Assembly: GCA_015350385.1 (NCBI GenBank)
Contig: WNKI01000002.1
Span: 2,146,809 to 2,210,808, forward strand
DNA: 64,000 nucleotides
From: Aculops lycopersici
Lineage: Eukaryota; Arthropoda; Arachnida; Trombidiformes; Eriophyidae
Direction of reading: 5' to 3'
Each line of letters starts with the position of its first letter. Within the stretch, counting starts at the first letter, position 1. The position numbers and the translations under genes are program-made. Under the pieces are notes generated by a model. It did not search any database. It saw only the letters and a program-made list of their open reading frames with translations, and was not told the DNA's origin. Positions 1 through 11,500 of the stretch are shown here, in pieces.

Positions 1-1185
<1,185 letters not shown>

Positions 1186-1912
1186 ATGATTCGTGTGGAG
1201 GATGTGGAGGAGGATGAACAGGAGAAGGAGCGGCAATCAGTGGGAAAACATTTGAGGAGGCCGTCGAATTTAACGGATATTAGCCAGCAGCTACTGCAAG
1301 AGTTTAAGAAAAATAATTATCATAATAATAGAAACTCGCTTGTGGAGGGGGAGGAAGTCGACGAGGGCGACGACGACGAGGAGGAGAGCGAGTTTTTGGT
1401 CGCTGAGCAGCGCGAGTTTCTCAACAGTTTGGTGGATGGAAGTAACATGTCTAATCAGCAGCAGCAGCAACAACAACAACAACAAATACAACAGCAACAG
1501 GTACAAGCACCCCACCAAGTTCAAGCTAAGCAGCACCGACCCTTAATATTTGCGCCGCCACTTCCGGTCCCCTCTTACACAGTGGGTGGCTCAATGCAAA
1601 CAAACATTCACTCGTCTCAAAGTCCATCGCCTGGGACCCCGATGACAAATCATGAAATCTACGAGCTCATACAGAGGAACAACCACCAAGCGGTTGCGAC
1701 TAACCAGTTGAACGTCGATAGTCTCAAGCGATCGAAACAGCGTAGATCGTTGTACATTTCAGGCTCCAAATCACAAACAGGAGGTGGCCCTTCGAATAGT
1801 CACCAGCAGCAGCTTCGATCTTCTGCTTCCGCTTCTTTTAAGCACCATCAGCGTGGATTAGAGCGCCAAGCTTCGGTCATTGTGGGGACTCCGGGTTTCC
1901 GGGAGCGATATG
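1186..1912 (+). CDS. Candidate alternative first coding exon (1a) of the stomatin-like gene
   Basis: Open frame from the ATG at 1186, preceded by acaaa. It encodes about 242 residues rich in acidic residues and Gln: an acidic stretch near residues 50-70, a polyglutamine run around nt 1456-1500, then a basic Ser/Arg region. It ends in a consensus donor, ATG|GTGAGT, at 1912/1913, leaving one base of the next codon (phase 1). The shared stomatin exon at 3928 is entered in the same phase, so joining the two keeps the stomatin frame open and would give a protein of about 581 residues. The Q-rich exon at 3319-3766 also ends in phase 1, so the two look like alternative first exons from separate promoters. 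A competing reading is a separate gene: the acceptor at 3179/3180 would add only four complete codons after the junction codon before a TAG. Seen: frame, donor and phase. Inferred: the splice partner. Confidence 0.45.
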
Positions 1913-3318
1913 GTGAGTACATTGAATTGAAAATTGAGAGTGCTGTCGATTGATTGTTGATTTCTCGATCTAGTCATCACCTACAAAAGAAGTACACTTT
2001 TTTACGACTCTTCAGGTATAATTTGAAGAGCTTAGTGGGAGCCTTTTCCTGTGGGGTATAATATAACTTACTAAATGCGCGCGCTAGTTTCCTATCGAGC
2101 TGAGATGTGGCTGCCGCTGGATCTCGCTGGCAGCGATAGCAAAGTTCCGCTCACAAATCGCTAGGTACCTAGCCGCACACACAGGGCGCCGCCTGACTCC
2201 AACGCAGCAGCAGCAGTAGCAGCGAGCGGGACCTAGCGACATGTGTGCAATGGACAACCTCGTTTGCGCTTCAGTTTCTGTTCCACAAATTCATCTGCCA
2301 AGAGGCCGGCTTAGTTGGTGATCGAGCTAGTGAGGACACTTAGCGCGGGTCGCAATTCGTTTCTCTCCTGCTTTAGCGCAAACTTTTTTCTTTGGCCTAG
2401 AGAGTGACGACAAAAAGTTGCCTCTCAGAATCGGTGAGAAACTCGGCCGACGGCTTGCTTGCTTGAGCTCACGTTAATCCCAAAGCTAAAGTATGTAAGT
2501 GAACTGGGGATTGCTTACGCATTACAAGTTTATGATGAAGATTCTAAAGTATGATAGCAAGTGCTGCTGCTAATAACAAGGATAATGCTAAACTTGTGCT
2601 CGCATTACCTAATTCATTTCATTTCATTTAATTTCAGCTCAGCTCAGCCCACTCATCTCGCCTCTTGCCGAGTCGTCCTCTTTGCATTGGTGTCTGCTGT
2701 GCATTACTTCTTGTTGCTTGAATTCTCAATATCTAGCGACAATTTTGCCGACTCTTGTGGAAGCAATACAACTAGTAGTAATATTAGTAGTAGTTGCAAC
2801 TATCCAACGGGGCATGCAATTTTGCAACAAGCCTCGCGGTGACTCTGCTGTCTCATGGTCTTCAGAGTCTGATAGTGGCGCTGTAGTCATGCTAGATTCT
2901 TGGATTGAGATTACGTGAATGCGAACACAATACGACAGGCTCATGTAGCCAAACGTAGTTGCGCCTCCGTCGAGACCTGTGAGTGGTGGTAAATCCAGGG
3001 GAGCGGTTAACAAATTTTTGCTCACTTTTCACGCTAAAACCTTTACCTTCTATTTGTTGTCGGCGACGAGGACGGTTTTGATCGCTAGCAACCAAGAGGT
3101 AGAGTTCAATTACTACTAAAGAGATGAGTAAGTCTTATGATGACATGGAAAGAGAAAGTTAATAATGACTTTTTTGCAGGTACTGCTCTGAGTTAGCGAG
3201 TTAGGTTTTTCCTTTGAAACATAAACAAACAAGCATACATAAATCCATTAGATGAACTCGAGACAAGAGAGTACTAATCATCATTTTAAATTTAATCCTC
3301 TCACTTTATTCAATCAAA
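1913..3318 (+). other. Intron of isoform a and promoter region of isoform b
   Basis: No recognisable coding domain. It contains a CAG-rich stretch near 2205-2225, a possible acceptor near 2637 and another at 3179. The segment just before 3319 is AT-rich and suits a 5' UTR. A short open frame at 2640-2918 could be an optional exon but shows no known domain. Confidence 0.3.
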
Positions 3319-4946
3319 ATGTATAATCCGAACCAACAACAAACACAACAACAACCACAACAATCATTACCGCAAACTCAATATCAATGCTCATATCAAA
3401 CGTTAGACTCGAATACAAGCAAACTCAATCAACAACAGCAGCAGCAACAATATCAACAGACAATGCAACGTCGCAGTCAACAGGTTGGAGGGCAGCCGCA
3501 GTATAGTCAGCAACAGCCACAGCAATACCAAATCCAACAGCAACAAGCAAATTTGATCAATTCAAACGGAAGCTCACACCTGCAGCCAGGTGCACTAATC
3601 ATGGACCAACAGGGTCAGCAGATGATGCAACAGCATCAGTCGAATCAACGTAACGAAGACGACCAGCAACAGCAGCAGCAGCAACAAACACTGATTGCAC
3701 CAGTGCCCCCGCCACTTCCCTTGCATCACCATCACCATCCTCATTTCACTGGTTATGATATCAATTGTAAGACTATCGGTTTTTATTAACTTCCACTCTA
3801 TTCTATCTCTATTATCCCCTCCTTTTGTCTATTGTATTGCTAATCATCGGACACCTAGACTCTCGGTGCTCGTAGATACAAACTAACCTTCTTTCAAATT
3901 CAAAACAATACCAACACACCACAACAGCCACCTCGGGAGACCCAACAAATGTTTGTGCCATCTTTCTCACGGCGCTCTCTCTGATCTTCGTCATTTGCAC
4001 ATTTCCACTATCACTATTCTTTTGCATAAAGGTCGTCCAGGAATATGAGCGAGTGGTTATCTTTAGATTGGGTCGTCTGCTGAAAGGCGGCGCCCGTGGA
4101 CCAGGTATATTTTTCATCATTCCCTGTATAGATACCTACTGTAAGGTTGACTTGAGGACTGTGTCATTTGATGTTCCACCTCAGGAGATATTATCCAAGG
4201 ATTCCGTAACGGTGGCAGTGGATGCAGTTGTTTACTATCGGATTAGTAATGCCACAATTGCCGTCTCAAACGTTGAGGATTACGGTCGCTCCACTCGTTT
4301 GTTGGCCGCAACCACCTTGCGTAATGTACTAGGTACCAAAAATCTATCTGAGATTTTAAGTGAACGCGAGGCAATTAGCCATATAATGCAATCCTCGCTG
4401 GACGAGGCAACAGAACCATGGGGCGTCAAGGTAGAAAGGGTTGAGATTAAGGATGTCCGTTTACCTGTTCAACTTCAGCGAGCCATGGCCGCCGAAGCCG
4501 AGGCGGCCCGAGAAGCTCGGGCAAAGGTGATTGCGGCCGAGGGAGAACAAAAGGCCAGTAAGGCACTGAGAAACGCGGCCGAAGTTATTGCAGTCTCGCC
4601 GCAAGCCATCCAATTGAGATATTTGCAAACATTGAACTCGATTGCAGCGGAAAAGAACTCGACTATTGTGTTCCCGTTGCCCATAGATTTCATCTCGTGT
4701 TTCTCGAATAGATACGCGCCCCCACCCGTTCAAATGCAGCCACCTGTTGGCCATCAACAGCAACAACAACAATCCCAATTACAGCAAATAATTACTCAGC
4801 AACCAACTACTAGTCAGACATGCAATCCAGTTAATTTGGAAGAAGGTCAGCCAACACAACAGAATCAGACTCAGTCTCAAGTTGCGATGGCCGCACCGCA
4901 ACAGGTGTCTTCGGCTGACACCAAGAATCCGGCAACTGCATTGTAG
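3319..4946 (+). CDS. Stomatin/MEC-2-like membrane protein (isoform with first exon 1b)
   Basis: Two coding exons: 3319-3766 (ATG after caaa; Gln-rich, with a His run near nt 3724-3740) and 3928-4946. The intron is 161 bp (T|gtaagac ... acaacag|CC). The spliced protein is about 488 residues. After the Q-rich N-terminus comes a hydrophobic hairpin with a central Pro (FVICTFPLSLFFCIK), then the SPFH/PHB domain starting at VVQEYERVVIFRLGR and running through DVPPQEILSKDSV, the YYRI stretch and EREAISHIMQSSLDEATEPW to the AAEAEAAREARAKVIAAEGE coiled coil and the PLPIDFIS segment. This order matches the stomatin/MEC-2/podocin family. These proteins oligomerise on the inner face of the plasma membrane, bind cholesterol and modulate ion channels, including the mechanosensory DEG/ENaC type. 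The C-terminal tail is again Gln-rich. A poly(A) signal lies at 5009-5014. The long Q-rich N-terminus is unusual for the family. Confidence 0.88.
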
Positions 4947-5008
4947 TTAGTACAATACAACGAGAAAGATTTCTTTTTTGTACAATGATACTGGAATTTA
5001 TTTACCCG

Positions 5009-5014
5009 AATAAA
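5009..5014 (+). terminator. AATAAA poly(A) signal of the stomatin-like gene
   Basis: Canonical hexamer 63 bp after the stop codon. A reverse-strand AATAAA at 5002-4997 serves the convergent secreted-protein gene, so the two 3' UTRs probably overlap by a few tens of bases. Confidence 0.6.
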
Positions 5015-5084
5015 TCCGACATTATATTGAAATCGAGTTCGTTCACATTTTTATCTCATTGTTTTAATCAACTCAAGATTTTTC

Positions 5085-5882
5085 TTAGTAGCGATCGTTG
5101 GAACGGCCATTTCTCTCGTCACGTCCATGACCTTTGTTGGAGTGAATGCCCAATGGGTCCGATGGGTTGAAACCTTCATTTTTACGACGATTGATATGAG
5201 CGAATGGGTCGATAGCATCGATGATACCGCCCGCAAGTCTACCTGTGCCACGGAGTATGTTGCCCAAGAGGCCACCATTGTCTTCGTGGTGTCTGTGGCC
5301 ACCCACATGACCCTCGAAAGAAAAGCCACCATTTCCATTAGCGCCACCCTTTCCTCCCTTACCGCCCTCTCCGTCATTGTTCTTCCTTCCGGAATTCTTG
5401 CCGTTGTTGTTGTTTCCACTTCCAGAGTTGCTGTCGTAGTCATCTCCGGAGTTGTTGTTTCCGCGTCCCGAGATTCCATCATTTCCATTTCCCTTGCCAT
5501 CCTTTCCACTGCTGCCACCATCGCTACTGTTGTCACCGTTTCCAGTGCTTCCACTTCCGGAACCGAATGATCCGTCGGTGCCGTAGTAGTTGTAGGTGTA
5601 GGCGTAGTTGCCAGAGTTGGTGTTAGTGTTGGTATTTGTGTTGGTGTTCGTATTTGTGTTTGTGCTCTCGCTTGAGCTTGAGCTCTGGTAGTTGTTGCCC
5701 GAGTTTGACCAGTCCACATAGGAGGAACTTCCGTCCGAGTTGCTGGCGCTCGATGGGTCAGCAGCAACCACCTGGGTGTCATAATAGCCGCCATTGTCGT
5801 TAATCATAGCCGAGCTGTCCTGGCCAAGGACCATGGCTACGGCGAAGCCGGCTACTAGGAGCGAGACGAGCAGCTTTTGCAT
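5085..5882 (-). CDS. Secreted Gly/Asn/Ser-rich low-complexity protein
   Basis: Single exon, 265 residues. The first residues, MQKLLVSLLVAGFAVAMVLG, form a clear signal peptide with cleavage likely before the QD that follows. The mature chain has an acidic Ser/Tyr segment, an (Asn-Thr)n run encoded by nt 5605-5680, then Gly/Asn/Ser/Asp-rich sequence that turns to Gly-Lys. A less biased C-terminal part of about 80 residues contains a His-rich patch, a hydrophobic GGLLGNILRGTGRLAGGIID helix and a basic tail. No Cys is visible in the mature part. I recognise no family. The composition resembles structural secretions such as silk, glue or cuticle proteins. A strong TATA box at 6001-6007 suggests high expression in a particular tissue. 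Function is inferred from composition only. Confidence 0.75.
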   Translation of the reverse strand: MQKLLVSLLVAGFAVAMVLGQDSSAMINDNGGYYDTQVVAADPSSASNSDGSSSYVDWSNSGNNYQSSSSSESTNTNTNTNTNTNTNTNSGNYAYTYNYYGTDGSFGSGSGSTGNGDNSSDGGSSGKDGKGNGNDGISGRGNNNSGDDYDSNSGSGNNNNGKNSGRKNNDGEGGKGGKGGANGNGGFSFEGHVGGHRHHEDNGGLLGNILRGTGRLAGGIIDAIDPFAHINRRKNEGFNPSDPLGIHSNKGHGRDERNGRSNDRY

Positions 5883-6000
5883 CTTTGTCTTTCTTCTTTT
5901 ACTTTTACAAATCTTCTTAAAAACAAACTAACTGACTAACTGTCCTTCTGAAACCACCACCCGGCGACTGACTGAAGAGGTCCAGTTGGTGGTTGTCTCA

Positions 6001-6007
6001 TTTTATA
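6001..6007 (-). promoter_or_regulatory. TATA box of the Gly/Asn-rich secreted-protein gene
   Basis: Reverse strand reads GGGTATAAAATGAG. Transcription should start about 30 bp downstream (near 5975), leaving a 5' UTR of roughly 90 bases before the ATG at 5882. Confidence 0.75.
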
Positions 6008-7049
6008 CCCAACAATGGTGGCAAAAATCACTTTAGCACTAGGGAAAGAACAATTGAGTTCCGATAGACAGGTAAATGCACTTCAACTACCCGGCGTCTC
6101 TTATCTTTACGATCTTCCAAGGGAAGAGGACGCGTTGCCAAAATGCCGTCTGTGTGGCGTGAATTGTTTGCCACTTTAATTTGTTAGCTAGTAACCAACC
6201 ATGAAAAGGATAATAAAGCCGAACTAAACGATGACATTTTAATTTAATGGGTCTGATGATTTGATGGGCGACGAGGTGACGCGCTAGTGTTAGGTTGTCA
6301 ACGTCGTATCTGGTCCCCTTTCAATGATGCAAGAGGTGACATTAGTCTGAGTGTTGGCGCGAATGTTGGTGTCAATGCTCGATTATTTGATGATTACATC
6401 ATCAAATAATCGCTGAAATACATCATAGCTGAGAACTGCATCTTTGTCCCTCGGTGACCATCTGTCAACAGTTTCTTGACATTGAGATAATTGGAACGAG
6501 CTTAGCGTGATTCTAGTCTTTGCAAACACCGAACTCGTGTTCGCGCGAATGCATTAGATTTGCCTTCACAGAAACCCGAACCGAATCTAAAGTTCGGATT
6601 CCGAACGGCCAATCGCTTGTTCAAAAGTCACTTGCACTTCTTTGTGCGGCCAGCGCCGCCAGATACAAGAATAGCCATTGTCGAAGGTGGCAGTTTCTTG
6701 TGTGTTGTGCATCGGCCGCTAGCATATGTTTTCCACCCTGCTGGCCGCCGATCGGCAACTCAAACTACGTCGTAATCATGAACTCCATTGGCCTTTAATC
6801 CTAAGTTTACACAGTCGAATTCGACATTCTTTTCCTATTTCAATGTAAATTTATCAATTATATTTCAACTGCACGCATTTTATTGATCTTCACTGGACCT
6901 CAGGTCATCATTGATTTGAGCATTTACCCAATGGTAGTAGCAATCTCGCGATGGAGGCAAATCTTGAGCAATAGAGATACAACGAGGCCTAGCTAAACAC
7001 GAGATAATTTTAGATCCACATTCAAAACAAGAGATAATAAACGACTGTT
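6008..7049. other. Intergenic region between divergent genes
   Basis: Holds the upstream sequences of the secreted-protein gene (minus) and the TMEM9-like gene (plus), plus the perfect inverted repeat at 6380-6412. No coding domain was recognised. Confidence 0.5.
6380..6412. repeat. Perfect inverted repeat, 15-bp arms and 3-bp loop
   Basis: Arm CGATTATTTGATGAT, loop TAC, arm ATCATCAAATAATCG. The arms are exactly complementary. It lies between divergent promoters, about 370 bp upstream of the TATA box at 6001-6007 (minus-strand gene) and about 640 bp upstream of the TMEM9-like ATG. It contains ATGATTA/TGATTAC-like homeodomain cores. Confidence 0.9.
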
Positions 7050-8303
7050 ATGGACAGTTATGAGCCTTTCATGAAGTCACCGTCCTCAACAGTCGATATT
7101 GATGACGTCGACGACGATTGGAACGATGACGAGGAAATCGAGTTGGGTTCAGAAGAACACGATCTATTTCTGAAGGATAGTTATATCAAGCCAAGTGGCA
7201 ATAATGTACTGCCTTTTCGAGCCACAAGTCCAAGTGCAATTGCAGTAGCTAGTCAGCAACAACTACCACAAGCCAGTAGTACGTCCAATCATAGATTGTC
7301 CAGAAATCATAGATCTCTCAACCATCAACAATCGGCCGCCTCACTTGATGGTCTATTGGATGATACATCAGGCGGATGTGACTTTACAGAAACGAACGAC
7401 ATTCCACTGAATGGCATGAGTCAAAATCACCAAAAAGATGGCAACTTTACAAAGAACGAGGCCTCATTACGGATGCATGACTCTGGCCGAGGTTCGCCCT
7501 CCTCCTCGTCCATTGTTTACCAGGTGCCCAATTTCGATCAATTTGCGGGCAATCTCGCACCTTCAAGTCCATCGAGCACTTTAGTGTCGATGATTATAAT
7601 CATTGTGATATTATCTGTAACAATTGTTCCAAAAGTCTTCTCGCCGATGTCAAAAAGTGACGATACAAATAGTAATGGCAAATCAGTGATAAATAATTCC
7701 TCTGCTCAACAACAAATGGAACAGCATTCAGATTTTAGGTGCAAATGCATTTGTCCTCCACCCCATCGGCTCAACCTGAATGAAAGCCTATCTGATGCTA
7801 GTCCTGCAACTAACTCCACGACCAACAACCATAACAAGAACAATAATCATGGCAACTCGACCATCTCAACGGGCAACAAAATAGTCGAGGTAGCTAACAA
7901 GGAGGGAGATAAGAGCAATACAATCACGAGCAAGACCAAATTGGAGCATCATAATCATGATAAGGTCACCAATGTGACAACTAAAACTCAGCAAGTCAAT
8001 CATATGATGCGTAGACTGTATGTAGGTAATACAACACCAACCCAGTGCAATTGTAACAACATTGTTCAACCTCATCTAAAGGACGACAGGATATCATTGA
8101 AGGAGTTCTGTGGTCATTGCGAGTGTAGATATCAGAGCAGGAACACGACAACAATTAGGAGAAATGTTATATTCTTCATTGCAGTATTAACAGGATTGAC
8201 TCTCTATATGCTCATACAATACTTTCTCAAATACTTTAGAATCACTCGAAGAAGTTTACCCAAGCATCTCAAGTGGCTAAGTCATCAGGTAACCGAAGGG
8301 TAA
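7050..8303 (+). CDS. TMEM9-family membrane protein with long N-terminal extension
   Basis: Single open frame, 417 residues. Residues about 227-235 read FRCKCICPP, followed later by YVGNTTPTQCNC, then FCGHCECRYQSRNTTTIRRN and a transmembrane helix (about 370-395). These Cys motifs and the N(T)TTI stretch before the helix are diagnostic of TMEM9, a glycoprotein of late endosomes/lysosomes known as a partner of CLC-3/-4/-5 chloride-proton exchangers. Known TMEM9 proteins are about 180 residues with a cleaved signal peptide at the start. Here about 175 acidic, Ser/Asn/Gln-rich residues come first, and the hydrophobic segment at about 176-197 (VSMIIIIVILSVTIVPK) stands where the signal would be, so it may act as a signal anchor. 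A long Asn/Thr-rich insert separates the first and second Cys clusters. The C-terminus is short, and the final codons contain CAG|GTAACC, so a further exon is possible. Confidence 0.8.
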   Translation: MDSYEPFMKSPSSTVDIDDVDDDWNDDEEIELGSEEHDLFLKDSYIKPSGNNVLPFRATSPSAIAVASQQQLPQASSTSNHRLSRNHRSLNHQQSAASLDGLLDDTSGGCDFTETNDIPLNGMSQNHQKDGNFTKNEASLRMHDSGRGSPSSSSIVYQVPNFDQFAGNLAPSSPSSTLVSMIIIIVILSVTIVPKVFSPMSKSDDTNSNGKSVINNSSAQQQMEQHSDFRCKCICPPPHRLNLNESLSDASPATNSTTNNHNKNNNHGNSTISTGNKIVEVANKEGDKSNTITSKTKLEHHNHDKVTNVTTKTQQVNHMMRRLYVGNTTPTQCNCNNIVQPHLKDDRISLKEFCGHCECRYQSRNTTTIRRNVIFFIAVLTGLTLYMLIQYFLKYFRITRRSLPKHLKWLSHQVTEG

Positions 8304-8327
8304 GGATATTTTGATGAAATTGACCCA

Positions 8328-8333
8328 TTTTAT
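8328..8333 (-). terminator. AATAAA poly(A) signal, probably for ADAM10
   Basis: Reverse-strand AATAAA about 200 bases past the ADAM10 stop at 8532, in the 228-bp gap between the convergent TMEM9-like and ADAM10 genes. Confidence 0.45.
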
Positions 8334-8531
8334 TGAATTGAAAAATGCATCATTGATAAAAAAAAAAGCTAAGTTAACCGATTGGTTGTCCGAAAGGATT
8401 AATCGGGTTTGATCGATGGCGAAACAAGAGAACACAACACAAGAGACAGACTTTGACGATACTCAAGATCCTTCAACATTTTGAACTCCAGTTGCATTCA
8501 CTCCCCATCCCACCTAGAAATCCATTTTGCA

Positions 8532-11500
8532 TTAAGCTGGGAATAAAAATCCTTCATTTGGTGGCCTTCCGCTACCTGGCAATGCACTTCGACCCTGGGG
8601 TCCATGAACTCTTCTCTTCCTTCGCAATGTGTGAGCTGGATGTCTGATTGTATCACTGATCCGCAGAGCTGGCTTCTTTTTCGGATTTGAGGTAGGAGTG
8701 TGAACGGCACAGCATTCGATAAAAACGTACATGAGCATCATAAACCCAATAGCAAGTAGGGCACAGGCCCACCAATGAGTGATAGCCCATTGCCTAATAG
8801 TTGTGAGGGTCCTTTGGTTGAGTAGGGTATTCTTGAGCCTAGCCAGAGGGCCCTCTGCGTCAACAGGTCGGCAGCGTTGAAAGACGTCACAGTAGCCAAG
8901 GAACTCGTTACATGGTGAGCCAGGCCTTAGCTTCAGACCAGACATATGCTTCATCTCAGGTATCTCTGAGGTTCGCCTGCAGGTCGAAGGTTGATCCCGC
9001 TGTTGGCAAGCCACTTCGCACATATCTTCCGGTTTGGCGCCTGTCTTTGATGTTAGGAAACACTCTTCCATATTGTACTTCATACAGATACTTCCACCAC
9101 ACTTGCCGTTCATGCAAATCTGAGTTCCATTATTACACTCGGTCATGTTTGGTTTTGGCGCTGACTCTGGGCACATGGATTGCGAAGAGTCACAAGTTTG
9201 CTGATGACTACACTCTGTCTCCTGGCGACACAGTTTTTCTCTTCCAGCAAAGCTACACTCATCGCTACAACATGGACCCTCCGAAGGCGAGCATTCTTTC
9301 CCTCTAATCCTTTGGCAACTCCTAGAGCCTCCATAGTCTATATCCATCGAGAGCTCACGAGGAACACAACATTGTTCAGTACACTCTTGAGCATTGTATC
9401 CGCAATCACACTCCTCTCCCTCCTCGACAATCTTATTTCCACAAAACGGTCCATTATCAACCTCGAAACAATTGTCCTTACTATCGGCAGCTAAAATGGC
9501 GTGTAAAACCGATGAGATATTTCTAATTGAGCAACTTGAGAATTTGTTGTTGTTGGCACGCTCGCCACTGGTGGCCGACGAGTACATGATATAGTTTCCT
9601 TGAGGTCCACCTGGAGTGCAATCTGTGGGGAAGTCATGGGGTGAGCCGAAATTGTGTCCGATCTCGTGAGCCAAGGTTAACTCGCTTACTTTGGGTGGAA
9701 CTCGCGAGTTGTAGTTTACAAAGGTGATGATACCCGTGTTTAAACTCCTCTTTGTTTGCACCTGTCGGCCATTAATGTTCTCCGTGTAAGACTTGTACTT
9801 CTCACAAATACCCCCGCTAGCGCCGCTGGTTGATGCAACCCAAGCCAAACCCAATGTTCCTCCAGAAAAGTCCCGATAGGTGAAAATGTAAGCCAGGCAG
9901 AAGTCGTTGTGATTGAATTGGGAGTTTAGGTTAAGGAAGTTTGATACATCCAAGTTTGGGTGGCAAAAGGGATTTGATGATCGTTTTGATCCCTCGCAAG
10001 CTGAAGTGTCGTTAATTCTCAATCTTTGAACGATAAACTTCAAGCCACGAACCCCGCCAAAGTCTGAATTTTCATAGATATGATTTACCGCCTTAATATG
10101 CTGTGCTACTAGCGACGCGATGTCTTCGCGAGTATCGAGATCATTGTCATGGTGCCGACGAGTATAATTCCACAGGTAAGTATCTGTTTGAATATACAGG
10201 GCACATGCCCTTCTTGGCCTCTGAGGTTGCTCGCTAGGTGGCCTATGGCTAATCCTTGGCTTTGGCGACAAAAGATTCAAGTCAAACAAATCTGTTTGGC
10301 GCTTGATACGACTTGCCGGCCTACTACTGCTTCGCTTATTGGGATGATCATGTTGCGCTTCATGGATTCCTGAATCAATCCAATTATCACGTGTCCGACC
10401 ACCATAGGGTGACCAGCTAAAGTCTTCAATGATTGGACTAGTTTCATTTAGTTGATGACCATCCAGTGAGTACTCATACATTTGGCTCATACGCTCGTAG
10501 AATATCTCGCGCTGGGTCTTGGGTCGTTTCGTTTCATTTCCTAATGCTAGATATTGTTTCTCCGAACCTGGAATTGCCGATTCAGATACTCGCTTGAGCC
10601 AATCCTTTACCTCCTCCTTTTGCTCGCCACAAGTACTCGAACCTAAACTTGGCAGCTGATCGACGTGGGTGAAAACGGAGGATTGTTGATCATGTTGATG
10701 CTCCTCGGCATGAGGATGATTGACGTCAACTCCGGAATAGATTACCGAGTGAAAGTCTAAATCTGATGGCTTGCTTAAATTTTGGAATTTCGCATTATGC
10801 TCTCTGAGATCATCCACATACTTGCGAGCTCTTTCGACGTAAAACACCTCATTGTCATCTGTGTGTATTCTACCCTCAAAGACACCCTTTTTTAGTGAAC
10901 CAAATACCAACGATTTTTCGGGTTGATCGTGTAAGTGGCCTGATAATGAAAACATCTGATGATTAATGTCTTGTTTAATAGATTTGCCCTCGTGATTCTC
11001 AATTATGGCTCCATTAGCAAACACCGACTCAACATCCGGCTTGAGCCGCAATTTAAAAACCCTATTATGCGCGTTGAAATCAATCTTGATGGGAAAATTT
11101 TTGCTGTTTGATCGCTGTCGCTGTTTCCCATCATTTTGTTGCTCTTCTTGTTCTAGTTGATGTTGTTCAAGATCACGTTTGGCACGTCGGTGAACTTCAT
11201 GATGATTATAATTAAGAGGTTCAAAATGTTTTATGTGGCGACTCAGTATATTGTTGTATCGCGATAATTGTTGTTCTCCAGTAGTACTGTCCAGTTCATC
11301 ATTATGAATCTTCTCACTATTACTACTGCTAATTTTGATAGAGCGTGTCTCGCGTTGCTGGTGGTGTTGGCCGCTTGAGGTTATGGAGGCTGAGGCTAGA
11401 TAGCAGGTGCATAGGAAAATTATCAAAACATAGCAACAACTATCAATAGAATTATAGTCGATTCCTAGTTTCCATCTCTTATTTTTGGATTGGTTGTTGT

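Noticed and set aside
3180..3196. Short terminal exon that could close the 1186 frame with four complete codons after the junction codon and a TAG
   Set aside because: Possible, but the same-phase splice to the stomatin exon at 3928 gives a coherent protein and mirrors exon 3319-3766. Kept only as an alternative in the exon 1a entry.
5051..5794. Thr/Met-rich reverse-strand frame overlapping the secreted protein
   Set aside because: Out-of-frame reading of the Gly/Asn/Ser-rich gene; it has no signal peptide and depends on its repeats.
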